From contig JAJEKV010000175.1 of the NCBI GenBank assembly GCA_021234155.1, forward strand, positions 124,001 through 188,000: a stretch of DNA of 64,000 nucleotides, read 5' to 3'. Each line of letters begins with the position of its first letter. The stretch's first letter is position 1. Positions 11,185 through 21,889 of the stretch are shown here, one piece after another. The DNA comes from Isoetes taiwanensis. Its lineage: Eukaryota; Streptophyta; Lycopodiopsida; Isoetales; Isoetaceae. A program made the translations under genes and the position numbers. The notes under the pieces are model-generated. The model had not been told where the DNA came from. It saw only the letters and a program-made list of their open reading frames with translations, and did no database searches.

Positions 11185-13108
11185 AAAGCCCTACCTTCCC
11201 TTTTCCGCTTTCCCTTCCGCTTTGCTCTATCCCGTATTTCACTTTTTCTTATTTTCAGACACTTTTTCTTTTTCTTTTCAGTTTTTCCCGCTTTTTCGTG
11301 ACATATTTCCTTGTTTCCCACCCCTTCCTTCCTTTCCTCTTCCTTTTCCAATAACATTTTTCCCTCTCCTTTCTCCTTTCCCCCACCTCTTCCTTCTTCT
11401 CCTTTCTCCATGCCCTTTCTCCCTTTCCTTCACCTTTTCCATGCCTTCTCTTTCCCACCCTTTTCCATGTCTTCCCTTTCTCAATCTTTTTTAGTCCGTC
11501 AGTTTTTCCATGCCTATTTTCCTTATCTTTCCCTCCATTTCCCACCCTTCGCCTCCTTTTTTGGGTGCCCTTTTCTCCTCCTTTTTTTTTTTTTCTCCCT
11601 CTCCTGCTTTTCCATGCCCTTTTCCTCTTTTTCCTTCCTTTCCCATGCCTTTCCACATTGTTTTCTTTTTCTTATTTTCCTTTCCCACCCTTTCTCTCTT
11701 CCCCATTTTTTTCCTTTTTTTTTTTTTCTATTTCTTCGCCATTTTCCTCTTCCTTTATCTCATGCCCTTCCAATTTTCCCTTTCTTGTTTACCTTTTTCC
11801 TTATCTTTTCCTCCATTTCCAAACTTTCGCCTGGGGTGCCCTTTTTCTCCTCCCTTTTTTTTTTCCTCCCTTCCTGCTTCCATGCCCTTTACCCCTTCCC
11901 CATCTCCTCACCCTTTCTCCCTTCCTGCTTATGTTCCCTTTTTCTCTTCCCTTTTCCTATTTTTCCTTTTCCCTTTTCCTGCACTTCTCCACCTTTTTCC
12001 CTTTTCCTCCTTTTTCTTTTTCCATTTCTCTCTCTTACTTTTCCCTTCCTTTTTTCCACCCTTCTTCTTCTATTTTCCCGTATTTCCTTTTCCTCTTTTT
12101 CCCACCCTTTCCCACTTCTTTTTCTCGTAAGTGATTTTTTTCTTCTTTTCCCCTTCCTTTTTATTATTTTCTTTTCCTTTTCCTATGTTTTCTTCCCTTT
12201 CCCGCCTCCCGCCCTTCCTTTCCTTTCCCATTAGATTTTTTTTTTCTGCTTTTCCTCCTTTCCGCATCCTTTCCTCATGCCCTCTTTTCCTTCCTTTTCC
12301 TTTTCCTTTTCCTTTTCCCCTTTTCCCATGCCTTCCACATTTGTTTCTTTCTTATTTTCCTATACTTATTTTCTCCTTCTCCCACCCTTTCTTTCTTCCC
12401 CTTTTTTTTCTTTTCTTTTTCTATTTCTTCGCCATTTTCCTTCCCTTTATCCATGCCTTTCCCTTCCCTTTCTTGTTTACATTTATTCCTTTTTCTCATG
12501 GCCTTTTTTTATGTTCCTTTCCCTTTCCTTCTCTTTTTCTTTTCTTCTCACTTTCCCTTATTTCTTCCCTCTCCCCATCCTTTTCTTACCCTCCTTTTTC
12601 CTTCCTCTTCCTCATTTTCCCCAACCTTTACTCTTCCCTCTCGATTCACTTTTCTCCATTTCTCTCTTTTCTTTTTCCTTTTTCCTTTTCCCTTTTCCCT
12701 CTTTTCTTTTTCCGCTTTCCTTTTCCTACGCCATTTTTCCCTTCCTTTTCCTCTTTCTTCAACGCCTTCTCCCTTTCCCATGCCCTTTTTCTTCCCTTTT
12801 CCTATGCTTTTTTTCTCCTCCTTTCCCCTTTCTTCAATCTTTCCTTCTTCCTTTTTTCCCGTGCCCTTTCCTCTTCCCCTTTTACCACTTTTATCTCCCC
12901 TTTCCCTCATGCCCTTTCTCCGTGTACCTTTTTCCCTTCCCTTTCTTTTATTCTTCCCTTCAGTTTTTCATGCCTTTTTCTCTCTCTCTTATCCCCACCC
13001 TTTCCTTTGCTTTTCTCCCTTTTCCTGCGGCTTCGCCCTCTACATTCTCTCTTGTCTCTCTCTTCCCTTTTCCTTTCCCTTTTTTTCCTTTACCCTTTCC
13101 CTTAAGAG
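11185..13108 (+). repeat. Pyrimidine-rich tract 1 (~1.9 kb)
   Basis: Almost pure C/T. It begins with a conserved leader (TTTGCTCTATCCCG, then TTTCACTTTTTC) and continues as degenerate minisatellite-like units containing CCATGCCCTTTTTCC, CTTTCCCACCC and TATTTCTTCGCCATTTTCC. Long Phe/Ser/Pro/Leu frames here are compositional. Confidence 0.9.
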
Positions 13109-13305
13109 ACTCTCCTCAAAGTACGACCAATCGCGGTGATAGTAAGTCAGGTAATAAATCTCATTGGATGCAATTTTGATGATCTCTTTAACATTCAAAT
13201 TAGGGCTTGATCCAAGAATTACTGTGATAACATTATAATATAAGACTAGTAATGGTACCGCCATACGACGGAAGTTGAGAAACCTATAAATGCTTTTGCT
13301 GTGGA
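13109..13305 (+). repeat. Tract-repeat core segment, pyrimidine orientation
   Basis: Clearest core copy. In order it carries AAGTACGACCAATCGCGG, GTAATAAATCTC, AAATTAGGGCTTGATCCAAG, AACATTATAATATAAG, ACTAGTAATGGTA and AACCTATAAATGC. It separates two pyrimidine tracts pointing the same way, so core plus tract behaves as a repeating unit of roughly 2 kb. Confidence 0.65.
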
Positions 13306-15466
13306 GAAAAGCCCTATACCTTCCCTTTCCCTGCTTTCCTTTCCGCTTTTGCTCTATCCTGCATTTTACTTTTTCATTTTCTGCTGTGACACTCTTTTCT
13401 TTTTTCTTTTCAGTTTCCCGCTTTTTTCAAGATATATTTCTTGTTTCCACCCTTTCCTTCCTTCCTCTTCCCTTTTTCCACAACATTTTTCCTCTCACTT
13501 TTCCTCCTTTCCCCACCCTTTCCTTCTTCCTTTCTTCATGCCCCTTCCTTCCCTTCACCTTTTCCATGCCTTCTCTTTTCCCACCCTTTTCCATGTCTTC
13601 CTTTCTCAATCTTTTAGTCTCGTCGCTTTTTTCCATGCCTATTTTCCCTTATCTTTCCTCCATTTCACCTTTCGCTTTTCCTTTTTTGGGTGCCTTTTCC
13701 CTCTTTTTTTTTTTCCTCTCCTGCTTTCCATGCCCTTTTTCCTTCTTTTCCTTCCTTTTCCCATGCCTTTCCACATTGTTTTTCTTATTTTAGAACCTAT
13801 AAATGTTTTTTGGCTAGTGAGAAAAAGCCCTATACCTTTCCCTTCTCGCTTCCTTCCGCTTTGCTCTATCCCGATTTTACTTTTTCTTTTTTTTCTTTTC
13901 TCGTATACACTTTTCTTTTTTTTCATTTTTTTTCCTTTTTTATATATTTTCCTTTTTGTTTCCCACCACCCCTTTCCTTCCTTTCTTCCTTTTTCCCAAT
14001 AAATATTTTTCCTCTCATTTTTCCTTTCCCACCCACTTTTTCTTTCTCCTTTCCATGCCCTTCTCCCTTTCCTTCACCTTTTTCCATGCCTTCTTTTTCC
14101 CCCCAATTTTTTTCCATGTCTCCTTTTCCTCAATCTTTTTAGTCTCCTGCTTTTTCCATGCCTATTTTTTTTTCTTTATCTTTTTTCTCCATTTCCCGCC
14201 TTTTCGGCTTCCTTTTTTTGGGTGCCCTTTTTCTCCCTTTTTTTTTCCTCCGCTTTTCCATGCCCTTTTTCCTTTTTTTTCCTTTTCTCATGCCCTTCCA
14301 CATTGTTTTCTTTTTTCTTATTTTCCTCCCTTTTCCCAATCTTCTTCTTCCCATTTTTTTTCTTTTTTTCTATTTCTTCTCCATTTTCCTCTTTCCTTTT
14401 TATCCTACCTTTCCACCTTCCACCTTTCTTTGCTGTTTACCTTTTTCCTTATCTTTTCCTCCATTTCCAAAATTTTCAAGCTTCTTCCTTTTTTTTTTTC
14501 AGTGCCCTTTTCTCCTCCTTTTTTTTTTTCCCTTCCAAGCTTCCATGCCCTTTTTTTTACCTTCCTTTTCCCATCTCCTCACCTCTTTCTCCCTTCCCCG
14601 CTTATGTTCCCTTTTTCTTTTCCCTTTCCTATTTTTCCTCTTTTTTTCCCTTTTCCGCACTCCCTCCACCTTTTTCCCTTTTCTCCTCCTTTTTTCTTTC
14701 CATTTCTTCTTTACGTTTTTCCTTTTTTTTCCACCCCTTTCTTTCTTTCTATTTTTCCAGGCTTTTTCCTCTTTTTTTTCCCACCTTCCCACTTCTCTTT
14801 TCTCGGCGATTTTTTCTTTCTTCTTTTCCCCTTCCTTTTATTTTTTTTCTTTTCCTTTGTTTTTTCCCTTTTTTCCTTCTCGCTTATCCCCGCTTCCCTT
14901 TCCTTTTCCCTTTTCACAGGTTTTTTTTGTTTTCCTTCCCCGATTCTTTCTTGTCCTCTTTTTTCCTTTTCTTTTCCTTTTTCCTTTTTTCCTTTCCCCT
15001 TTTCCTTTTCCCATGCCTTTCCACATTTGTTTTTTTAAGTATTTTCCTATACTTATTTTCCTCCTTTTCCCACCCTTTCTTTCTTTTCCCTTTTTTTTTC
15101 CTTTTCTTTTTCTATTTCTTCGCCATTTTCCCCTCTTATCTTTTTATCTAAGACCCTTTCCTCTTCCCTTTTCTTTACATTATTCATGCCTTTTTATGTT
15201 CCCTTTCCCCTTTTCCCTCTTTCTTTTTCTTTTCCTTTTCCTTTATTTCTTTTCCCCCATCCTTTTCTTTTTCCCTTTCCTTTTCTTCCTCAGTTTCCCA
15301 ACCTTTTACTCTTCCCCTTTTTCATTCACTTTTTTTTTCCTCCATTTCCTCTTTTTTTTCTTTTTTTTCTTTTCCTTTTTCCTTTTCCCTTTTCTTTTCT
15401 TTTCACGTTTCCTTTCCTACCATTTTTCCCTTCCTTTTTCCTCTTTCTTCAACGCTCTTCTCCCTT
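13306..15466 (+). repeat. Pyrimidine-rich tracts 2 and 3 (~2.2 kb)
   Basis: Mostly C/T. Interrupted at 13793-13885 by a further head copy (AACCTATAAATG, AGAAAAAGCCC, GCTCTATCCCG), so two tract units are joined here with the core lost from the second. The internal order of words parallels tract 1. Confidence 0.85.
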
Positions 15467-15720
15467 TTCAGTAACTCCGCACACGCGATTCCCGTGAGGT
15501 ATCTTGTCCAAAGGTAATGGAGGAGTGGATGTGGCAGAGGGGCGTCCGTCCCGCAGCGAGTCAATTAGTTTTTCAGGACGGATAGCAGAGGAGGGAGCTC
15601 CATGTAGCTTTGACACATTGCCGCGATTCCCCAACTTCCTTTTGGCCGCTTATGTGGTGGGTGCACGCCACAGGGACATGAAAATGCTCGAGGGCATGAA
15701 AAAATTAATGAGATACTAGT
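15467..15720 (+). pseudogene. 11S globulin-like C-terminal exon remnant (plus strand)
   Basis: Plus-strand fragment matching the last exon and 3' flank of the minus-strand copies: CCGCACACGCGATTCC, GGTATCTTGTCC, GATGTGGCAGAGG, then GGGAGCTCC and TTTGACACATTGC. The translation keeps a degraded GILS...DVAE helix. It ends at about 15715 next to a GATACTAGTG junction with tract-repeat sequence. The opposite orientation to the other copies implies an inversion or inverted duplication within the array. Confidence 0.65.
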
Positions 15721-15844
15721 GCTTGAATTTAACGTTGCTGGGCATAAGTTGAAAACTTGTATGGAGGGAAACATGTTCAGCTCAACTCTTTTTCATAAAT
15801 CTTAGATAATAGAATTTAAGCTGAAGAGGTTTTTGTGCACTCGA
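15721..15844 (+). other. Short spacer before pyrimidine tract 4
   Basis: 124 bp carrying a diverged head (GGGCATAAGTTGAAAACTTG, in place of the usual GTTGAGAGCC) leading into tract 4. Confidence 0.4.
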
Positions 15845-17278
15845 GGATCATTTTCCTTTCTCTTTGCCTTTTGTTCTATCCCGCATTTCACTTTTTTCTT
15901 TTTCTTTTTTTCCCATTTTCCTACACACTTTCCTTTTTCTTTTTCCCTACACATTTTCTTTTTTCTTTTTCTTTTTTTTTCCTTTTTCCTTTTCCCCTTT
16001 TCTTTTTATCCCGCTTTTCCCTTCCCTTCCCTTTCCACTTCCTGTTATCCTTTTTACCTTTCCCCTTTTTCTGACATATTTTTTTTCCTTCCCTTTCATC
16101 CTTTCCCAACCCTTTCCCTTTTTCCTGTACCTTTTTTCCCTTTCCTTCCCCCCTTCCTTTTCTTTTTTTATTTCCCTTTTCCCATGCCCTTTTTCCCACC
16201 TTTTTTTATGTCCCTTTACTTCTTTTCTGCACCCTCTTTTTTTTTTCTCGTGCCCCTTCTACCTACCTTTTCTTTTTTATTTTTCATTGTCCCATGCTCT
16301 TTTTCCCTTCCTTTTTTTCCTTTCCACCTCCCCTTTTTTCGTTTTCTTTCCCTTTCCTTTTCATCATTTCCTCTCTTCCCGTGTCCCTTTCTGCATTCTT
16401 TTTTTTTCCCTTCTCTTTCTCTTTTTGAATGCCCTTCTTCCCTTCACTTCTCTACATCATTCTTCTCTTCCCCTTTTTTCGCTTCAATTTTCCTCCTTTC
16501 CATACCCTTTCCTCTTCCCCTTTTCCCATTGCCTTTTTTTCCTTCCCTCTCCTCCCTCCTCCCTTTCTTTTTCTCTTTTCCATGCCACTTTTCCCTTCCT
16601 CACCACTTCATTCCTTCCCTTTTTCCCTCTTCCCCTCTTCCCCTTTTCCTCGTGTCTCTTTGCCTTTTCCTTTTCATCTTTCCACCCCCCTTTTTCTTTT
16701 TCCTTTCCCTAACCTCCCCCCTTTTCCCGTGCCCTTTTTCTCTTTTCTCCCCTCCTTTCTTTTCCTTTTCTCTTTCCCTTTTCCATTCGCTTAGTTTTTT
16801 CCCCCACCTTTTCCATAGCTCCTTTTCCTCCTTTCTCTATCCTCCTCTTCTTTTCCCTTTGAGCATTCTCCCTCCCTTTTTTTTCTTTTTACTTTTCCCA
16901 TGCTCTTTTTCCCTTCCTTTTTCCCCTTTTCTCAACCTTTCCCCTTTGTCCTTGCCCTTTTCCCATCTCCCTCTCCCTTTTTCCAAATGCCCATTTTCCC
17001 TTCCCTTTTTCCCTTTCCTCATTTTCTTTTTCCTTCCCTTCGCTTTTCAATGCCCTTTTCCTTCCCTTTTCCTCCTTTCCCCACTCTTTCCTCATTTGCC
17101 CTTTCTCCCTTCCATTTCTCTCTCCCTCTTTGTTTTCTTTTCTTATTCCCTTTTCCCATGCCACTTTTCCTTTCCTCCACCATTTCCTTTCTTCCCCTTT
17201 TCCCATGCCCTTTTCCCTCTTCCCCCTTTCCTTCATGCCTTTTTTCCTTCACTTTTCTTTTTCGTTCTCCCTTTTCTT
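15845..17278 (+). repeat. Pyrimidine-rich tract 4 (~1.4 kb)
   Basis: Almost pure C/T. Begins with the shared leader (TTTTGTTCTATCCCGCATTT) and carries the best-preserved CCCATGCCCTTTTTCCC words, spaced roughly 60-70 bp. Confidence 0.9.
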
Positions 17279-17516
17279 TAATCTTCGATATTGCAATAAA
17301 ATCATCACCGTCCGATTAAGCCAATCAAATCTACACCATTAGATTTAGGGCTTGATGGAAAACGGACACACCTTAAAACATCTTATATTATAATGTTATA
17401 CCGTAATTCTTGGATCAAGCCCTAATTTGAATGTTCGAGATCATCCGAAAGTGCATCCGAGCCGAGATTTATTGCACGACTTACTATCACCATGATTGGT
17501 CGTACTTTGATCTCTT
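17279..17516. repeat. Inverted junction of two core segments
   Basis: Left part diverged (ATTTAGGGCTTGATGG). Right part is a good core copy in reverse orientation: CATCTTATATTATAATG, CTTGGATCAAGCCCTAATTT, TACTATCACCATGATTGG. The tract orientation therefore flips from pyrimidine to purine here. Confidence 0.55.
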
Positions 17517-17756
17517 AAGGGGAAAGGGTAAAGGAAAAAGGGGGGAAAGGAAAAAGGGAAGAGACAAGAGAGAATGTGAAGGGCGAAAAGGCACGGGAAA
17601 AGGGAGAAAAGCAAAGGGAAAAGGGTGGGGATAAGAGAAGAGAAAAAGGCATGAAAAAATGAAAAGGAAAGAATAAAGAAAAGGGAAGGGGGAAAAGGTA
17701 CCTGGAGAAAGGGCATGAGGGAAAAGGGAAGAGATAAAGTGGTAAAGGGAAGAGGA
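17517..17756 (+). repeat. Short purine-rich tract
   Basis: About 240 bp of GGGAAAAGG-like sequence, truncated compared with the 1.4-kb tract. Fuses into the 11S upstream module at about 17757. Confidence 0.85.
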
Positions 17757-17878
17757 ATGCTTGGGGGCGTGCGTCTTCTCGAATGGCTAGATAGACAACT
17801 AGATGCGTCGAATGGCTAGATAGACAACTAGATGCGGGGGTTTCGCAATAAGGAAGCATACTCTTTTAGAGACCTATG

Positions 17879-17950
17879 CACATTGCAATGCTCGAACCTC
17901 TGACCTCAAAAAGATCGACCCATGAGCTTACCATTGGACCTACTCATCCT
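17879..17950 (-). repeat. tRNA-like SINE head (plus-strand 11S copy)
   Basis: The minus strand reads GGATGAGTAGGTCCAATGG (A-box-like) and AGAGGTTCGAGC (B-box-like) about 40 nt apart. The 3' arm does not pair as in a functional tRNA, so this is a SINE-type remnant. Confidence 0.5.
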
Positions 17951-17966
17951 TGAGCATTTCTTTGAG

Positions 17967-17974
17967 CATGCATG
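17967..17974. promoter_or_regulatory. RY motif CATGCATG
   Basis: 169-176 bp upstream of the ATG at 18143, the same distance as in the other copies. Confidence 0.6.
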
Positions 17975-18142
17975 GAAACTACAGGGCAATGGAAACGTGA
18001 AAGTGGATCGGCAAGTTGCATGTGCCCGCATGCACCTACATGCAGCGATGCGTGCGCATGCACCTATCGATAGCCGCTTCTACAAAGAGAGCCTCGTAAT
18101 TAACACTCCTAACCTCCTCCAAGAGGTTGTGCTCCAAGTGAA

Positions 18143-18604
18143 ATGGCCATGCATCAGTCCCTAATTGTCGTGGTCGTCCTCCTCCTCTGTGGCACAATCC
18201 AAGCTCGGCAGCCTCGGACTGAGATAGAGAGCGAGGCAGGTAGACTAGAGAGATGGGATAGAGAAGAGTTCCCGGCACTAGAAAAGTCTGGATTCAATGC
18301 AGATCGAATTGTGATTGAGTCCAATGGATTGGTCTCTCCCATGTTCCACAACGTTGGTTCATTGAAGACCATCGTGAGAGGTTCTGGAATCATGGGTGTC
18401 GTCACTGCTGCAGACCGCGTTAGCCAGACGAGCCGATTGCGTGTAAGGGAGGGCGACGTGATATCACTTATTTCTTTGTTCCTTGCCTCGCATTGTCCAA
18501 CCTGCAGCCCTGAGACGTCGTTCCTCGCTCATATGTGCCATGGTTGTATGTGGTGGCAAATTCAGCTGCCGATAAGTTTGAGCAGAACTTGGCTGCCTGA
18601 CTAG
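18143..18604 (+). pseudogene. 11S globulin-like protein, best-preserved N-terminal part, truncated
   Basis: Open for 153 codons. Residues 1-22 form a signal peptide (MAMHQSLIVVVVLLLCG) ending near QAR. The mature start (SEAGRLERWD) and first cupin strands (ESNGLVSPMFHN, VRGSGIMGVV) follow the 11S globulin pattern, up to RVREGDVI. At about 18461 the frame jumps to sequence that is intron 3 and the start of the last exon in the minus-strand copies (CTTATTTCTTTGTTCC). The second half of exon 1, the middle exons and the second cupin are thus deleted. The product would be a secreted fragment, not a storage protein. The family call is firm; function is presumably lost. Confidence 0.8.
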
Positions 18605-19854
18605 AAGGAATATGGATATGTCTTATCTCTAATGCTCTGGCTTTTATTATGTTTCTTCAGGAGGGATTGTATTTGAATTATTACTGTGATATCAAAAATG
18701 GCTACCAGTTCAGCTGATGTAGCAGTACCTGAAGGTAATACATATTTGGGATCCCAGAGAATGATCTGATGGAACTTTTAAGGTTCTCACGTGCTGCTTT
18801 TCACTCCCCAACAGAGATCAGGTGGTGTCTTGGAGGCTGTTTTAGAAGATCGGCTACAACTAGTTTGAGTTGTAAATTTGTTTCAGTGTTGGACGAAACA
18901 GGGTATGCTTTGAGTGTGATTTCATGGTTTGGTTGTAGTGTAGTTCAATGAGATGTGTATCTGAAGGATCGATTTTTAAGTAGATAGAACCTCCAGAATT
19001 CCCTGAAATGGTCAAAGCTATGTCAGATTTTGGCAAGTTGAATTTTGTAAACTCTTGAGTTTGAATTGAGACCACGTGGATGGAAAGAGGTGTATGCCTG
19101 ATATTATTGTACTCTGATAACAAAATTCAATGGGAAAAAAAATTGAGCATCTTGGTCTTCTGTACTCTTCCCTTTTGTAAAATAAAATAAAAATGCTCAA
19201 ATGAACCATATGCTGAAATATACCAATTAATTAGAAGATATCACAATTTAGAACCATGTAAAAAAATCATGAACCCTCAAATTTTATTATGCTAATACAT
19301 GAAGGTTGAATACTATGGTCTCTTATCGTATTAGCAAACTTGCCACGTGAAGCACAGTAAGGCTGATATCATGAAAAAAAAAACACACTAGTTTTTCACA
19401 TTATCGTGGAAGCAAAATCATACTCGTATATCTAAACCAAGCATAGTTTTATTGATAATTAGTCACTATAAAATACCATAATAATTATACACTAAAATAA
19501 CAAAGATGATTAATCGCTATAAAATATCATACTAATTACGCACGTAAAATTACAATGTCAATAAACCAAGAATAATAGATGTGATCAAATATCATTCCGA
19601 TAAGCGTGATAAATTAAGTAGTAGCACATATCATATATTCAAGTTGTCATAAAACTAGCTATAAATTATCATATTTCAATACCATGTGAAGAAACACTAT
19701 TAGTATGTCATGTTACTAAACGCATTGATGAACTATATGGTATAACTAGACATGATTTGTAAACTTTTTGGCCCACATACAGGTATTGATTTTAGGAGTT
19801 GGTTTTTACTACGAAATCATTAGAAAAAGATCATACTAATTCAATTTTGGGGGC
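18605..19854. other. AT-rich stretch, no gene recognised
   Basis: Increasingly AT-rich, with degenerate ATCATAC/ATTAGTC-type words around 19430-19700. No RNA gene or conserved frame found. Confidence 0.5.
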
Positions 19855-21169
19855 CTTGTGAATGTGTCAAAGCTACTGAGGAGCTCCTCCTCTCTAGGCT
19901 AGCTGGAAAAATAATTGACTTCGCTTGGGCGGACGGGGCGCTAGCTCCTCTGCCACATCTGCACTCACTCCAAGTGCAGCTTTGGACAAGATATCTGCAG
20001 GAATGCGTGTGTGCACGGAGTTGCCTCCCGGCCCGAGCGGCGTCTCGGGGGGCTGCAGGTTGGACAATGCGAGGCAAGGAACAAAGAAATAAGTGAGTGC
20101 AAGATAGGAAAATGAATGTGCATGGAAGTGCTACGATGGTTTACCCGATCGTGATTGATCACTTCAAAAGAGTAGAACCCTTCATCCCGGTGAGCAACGA
20201 ATGAGGATGGGACAACTCTCCTCCTGTGGCCCTCTCCCGGTCTTTGGAAATGACCTCCAACCTCGCGGACCCTTGGGCGGCGTACATGAGCTTGTCACCG
20301 TTGTGGGCGTGGTTTGGTGCAAACAAGGCCCCACAGATGCAAGGCAATGAAACACGTTAAGACAAAGCGCACGATACAACATGAGTTTGCACCCCTCCTC
20401 CCCAAATTGATATGCTCACTCCTTCTAATCGCTAAAGTAGCGTCTTTGCCATGGACAAAGCGTTCCAAGAAGGGCATCCCCGCCGTTGACTTCCCACGGA
20501 GCTCTCCACCGTTTCTCACTCGGCCTCTGGAAAACCCGTCCCCGAAGCTGATGGATAAGATGGGTGGCACCCGTTCGGGGTGGACATTTGTGGCCGCGAT
20601 GTCTTCCCTGAGACCTTGATAATTCCAGTCGGTTTTGTTGCCTCTCGATCAACTCCGCGACCTTTTCCCGGGAGATGTCCAATGCTTGAGCCAGAACACG
20701 GGCTAAATGCAAAGGCGACATTGAAAAAGGTCAAAGTCCCGCATCCAAGAACAACAGAGCGTTAAGTAATTTGTTCTTGATACGGGGCGGCAATGGAAGA
20801 CAGGAGTACCATCGAGAAACAAAAGACAAATCACAAGGCGAGTCCCTCACCCTAGATTCCCCGCCAAGGTTGGAGAAAACCAACACCAAGTATCTCTGCC
20901 GCTCTTCTTGGTCGCTTTGTAAAACCAAAATGCATGTCCGCAAGGGAATGGCTATCACGCCGCCCCTCCCGCACGCAATGGCTCCTCCGGGCTAACGCGG
21001 GTCTGCGGCGGTGGCGACACCCATGATTCCGAACCTCTCACGATGGTCTTCAATGAACCAGCGTTGTGGAACATGGGAGAGACCAATCCATTGGACTCAA
21101 TCACAATTGATCGCATTGAATCCGGACTTTTCTAATGCCGGGAACTCTTTTCTATCCCATCTCTCTAGT
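19855..21169 (-). pseudogene. 11S globulin-like pseudogene, copy C, 3' part
   Basis: Continues the gene whose ATG is at 24392; an LTR element separates the two parts. From 21164 downward: the rest of the first cupin (NGLVSPMFHN-like, IMGVV), then GDVIAIP, the ALDISREKVRELIERQQNR-like helix (about 20690-20620), the second cupin (GDKLMYV, GELRQGDL-like, about 20350-20165), a ~95-bp GT-AG intron ending CTGCAG, and a last exon with LGVSADVAEEL (about 20048-19870). Frameshifts separate these blocks. Storage-protein function is inferred from family only. Confidence 0.75.
21165..21169. repeat. Target-site duplication CTAGT (left)
   Basis: CTAGT abuts the LTR at 21170. The same five bases follow the other LTR at 24285-24289. 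The uninterrupted copies read TCTAGTCTAC at this place. Confidence 0.9.
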
Positions 21170-21527
21170 TGTTAGTTTGAGTTCTTGGCATGCACCACAG
21201 CGTGATCCCATGATCACCCGGATGCTACAAGGCTGCCATGCTTATGATCACAAAACAAGAACAAGACAAACAAATATGTACAAAGAATGGAGGAATGAGC
21301 GTGAGCTAATGAGGCTCTCCAATTTTGAGATAAAACACGAAAGTACATCCAAGAGGCTCGGTCTAATATAGTGTAGACCGCAAATCTGGCCGTTACACTA
21401 ACTAAATCTAATCCCTACACTTATGTTAACCTAATCATGCCAAGTGTCAGTCACGCCTGCCGACACACCTAACATGTGCATGCACCTAACATGTGCATGC
21501 ACAATGTTAACCACTAGGTGGTTAACA
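21170..21527 (-). repeat. 3' LTR (left) of the non-autonomous element
   Basis: 358 bp, TG...CA ends. Contains ACATGTGCATGCACCTAACA tandem words near its inner end, shared with the other LTR. Confidence 0.88.
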
Positions 21528-21540
21528 TCCCTCCCCCCTA
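21528..21540 (-). other. Polypurine tract of the LTR element
   Basis: Minus strand TAGGGGGGAGGGA directly next to the LTR end; sets the element's orientation. Confidence 0.65.
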
Positions 21541-21889
21541 AAAGTTTTAGCACGAAAACATGTACGTTGAGACTTTTATAAGACAAGTCCGACAATTACA
21601 AATATGGTGCCAAAAATTAGGGGTAAAAATGATGGTAATGGAATGGTTGGGTTACGTCGTAAAAAATATCTCCATGAATGTCGATGATGACTAATAAGAT
21701 CGAATGAATGTCGATGTAGAACATAGATCTTGGGCAAAAAAATAAAAGACCATCCCCTTATATCATGGGTAAGTCACATTTAAAATAATTGCCCAAAATT
21801 CTACTTAAAAAGAAGGAAGGGGTCTTTAAAAGGTAAACACCAAAAAATGCCTCCCCAATATCAGCCATAAAGTTTGAGCATAAAATTTT

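Larger units (their letters stand above)
17757..18142 (+). promoter_or_regulatory. Upstream module of plus-strand 11S-like copy
   Basis: Contains, reading toward the ATG, the inverted 28-bp doublet (about 17780-17837), the tRNA-like box on the minus strand (17879-17950), the RY motif CATGCATG at 17967-17974 and further CATGCA words between 18020 and 18060. This clustering of RY words is typical of embryo or seed storage protein promoters. No clear TATA box is visible. Confidence 0.6.

Noticed and set aside
9606-17319. Many long open reading frames (up to ~440 codons) rich in Phe/Ser/Pro/Leu or Lys/Glu/Gly
   Set aside because: They lie in nearly pure purine or pyrimidine DNA, where stop codons are rare on both strands. 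No domain, splice structure or codon bias is present.
17879-17950. A functional tRNA gene
   Set aside because: A- and B-box-like words are present, but the acceptor and T stems do not pair and no anticodon arm is seen; treated as a SINE-type relic.
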